In this document: in pieces, positions 5,217 through 5,834 of the stretch | Layout: the number at the start of each line of letters is the position of its first letter | How positions within the stretch are numbered: the first letter of the stretch is position 1 | DNA from: Ghiorsea sp. | Lineage (GTDB): Bacteria; Pseudomonadota; Zetaproteobacteria; Mariprofundales; Mariprofundaceae | Reading direction: 5' to 3' | DNA length: 5,834 bases | Assembly (NCBI GenBank): GCA_027053695.1 | Contig: JALUHL010000018.1 | Span: 1 to 5,834, forward strand | Position numbers and translations under genes: made by a program | The notes under the pieces: model-generated | The model's input: only the letters and a program-made list of their open reading frames with translations | Databases searched by the model: none | Told to the model about the DNA's origin: nothing

Positions 5217-5834
5217 TTAGGCGTTTAAAAGTGGTAATTTCAAGGATAATGCGCTTAACTCATCGCTAAAGTGCTTATGGGTCAGGGGTATTTCATTCAA
5301 GAATTGAGTTTTTCCATCGCGATGGGCAAGCCTTGCAAAAATACCCAATACCTTAATGTGGCGTTGCAGTGAGGTAAGGCGAAGAGCTTTATGCCATGCT
5401 TCAACATCAGTGAAATAAGTGCGGTGTTTTTCAGGCAAGGTATCATAAAAATACTTGCTCCACGCCTTTCTTTCGCTTTCAGGGTAGTCTTGATAACAAT
5501 CATAAAGCAAGGATGCCAAGTCATAAGTGATAGGGCCAAGTACGGCATCTTGAAAATCAATTACCCCAAGCGGTAAACCATCAGCAGGCACCATCAGATT
5601 TCGGCTATGGTAGTCCAAGTGAACAGCAGCTTGAGGAAGCTGATGGATTTCTTCCAGCAAGGGTAATAATGCAGCATGAAAGGCTTGTCTTTCTGCTTGG
5701 TCGGGTGTGTGTTTCTTGATAAAGGGTAAATACCAGTCCAAATATAAATCGCATTCACGCTGCATGCGAGATACATCAAATGAAGGTAAATCCAAGCTTA
5801 ATTCTGCTTCTTGTAGAGTGTGCAACTGTTGCAG
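5217..5834 (-). CDS. amgK: AmgK-like N-acetylmuramate/N-acetylglucosamine anomeric kinase, partial (N-terminus beyond the window)
   Basis: The frame is open to the right edge, so the visible 205 residues are the C-terminal part of a protein normally about 330-350 aa. It belongs to the aminoglycoside phosphotransferase (APH) fold. Visible motifs (fragment numbering): the catalytic loop HLDYHSRN at 72-79 with Asp74 and Asn79, and the metal-binding VIDFQDA at 91-97 with Asp93. Next come LGPITYDLASLLYDCY (99-114) and LQRHIKVLGIFARLAHRDGK (156-175). The last two segments are characteristic of AmgK rather than of antibiotic-resistance APH enzymes. AmgK phosphorylates the anomeric carbon of MurNAc or GlcNAc in the cytoplasm, with MurU making the UDP-sugar next, in peptidoglycan recycling. 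The gene ends 74 nt before the pycA start on the same strand; murU, often its downstream partner, is not there. The 3' end is intact. Confidence 0.82.
   Translation of the reverse strand: MQQLHTLQEAELSLDLPSFDVSRMQRECDLYLDWYLPFIKKHTPDQAERQAFHAALLPLLEEIHQLPQAAVHLDYHSRNLMVPADGLPLGVIDFQDAVLGPITYDLASLLYDCYQDYPESERKAWSKYFYDTLPEKHRTYFTDVEAWHKALRLTSLQRHIKVLGIFARLAHRDGKTQFLNEIPLTHKHFSDELSALSLKLPLLNA

Noticed and set aside
5217..5834. Aminoglycoside-resistance phosphotransferase
   Set aside because: The APH fold is shared, but the segments after the DFQD motif match the AmgK sugar-kinase subgroup, and no resistance or mobile context is present.
1..5834. A novel defence or mobile system
   Set aside because: Almost all of the window is accounted for by housekeeping enzymes; no integrase, transposase, direct repeat array, toxin-antitoxin pair or reverse transcriptase is visible.

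Overview
The window holds mostly housekeeping metabolism from a Gram-negative, probably proteobacterial, chromosome of moderate to low GC. The protein types fit that: a two-subunit pyruvate carboxylase, a cytoplasmic PpiC-type parvulin and an AmgK-type cell-wall recycling kinase. From memory of such families I would guess a gamma- or zetaproteobacterium, but no rRNA or other lineage marker is present. I see no mobile element, CRISPR array, tRNA, phage gene or defence gene.

Layout from left to right. Positions 15-176 (minus) hold a 53-residue very basic small ORF with a strong ribosome binding site and no recognised family. An AT-rich stretch (177-311) separates it from a divergent plus-strand pair: a small ASCH-domain protein (312-641) and a plant-type D-glycerate 3-kinase (652-1443). 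The kinase runs tail to tail into ppiC (1440-1742, minus); the two stop codons share the palindrome TTAA. A rho-independent terminator for minus-strand transcription (1800-1837) lies between ppiC and the pyruvate carboxylase pair: pycB (carboxyltransferase plus biotin carrier, 1858-3708) and pycA (biotin carboxylase, 3724-5142). Upstream is the 3' two-thirds of an amgK-like sugar kinase (5217 to the right edge), cut by the window end.

How the genes work together. PycA carboxylates the biotin carried on PycB Lys582 using ATP and bicarbonate. The PycB N-terminal barrel then moves the carboxyl group to pyruvate, giving oxaloacetate for anaplerosis and gluconeogenesis. The pair has a 15-nt gap, a candidate promoter just before pycA and a terminator just after pycB, so it looks like a self-contained two-gene transcription unit. 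The glycerate kinase would feed 3-phosphoglycerate into the same central carbon pool, but a link to the pyc genes is only proximity. AmgK belongs to MurNAc/GlcNAc recycling and its usual partner murU is not next to it on the downstream side.

The main annotation corrections are: pycA most likely begins at a TTG (5142) rather than an upstream GTG (5151); the glycerate kinase most likely begins at 652 rather than 601; the ASCH gene begins at ATG 312 rather than TTG 285; and the 53-residue ORF at the left edge is easily missed. I do not find a convincing undescribed system; the unexplained items are the small basic ORF and its ASCH-domain neighbour.
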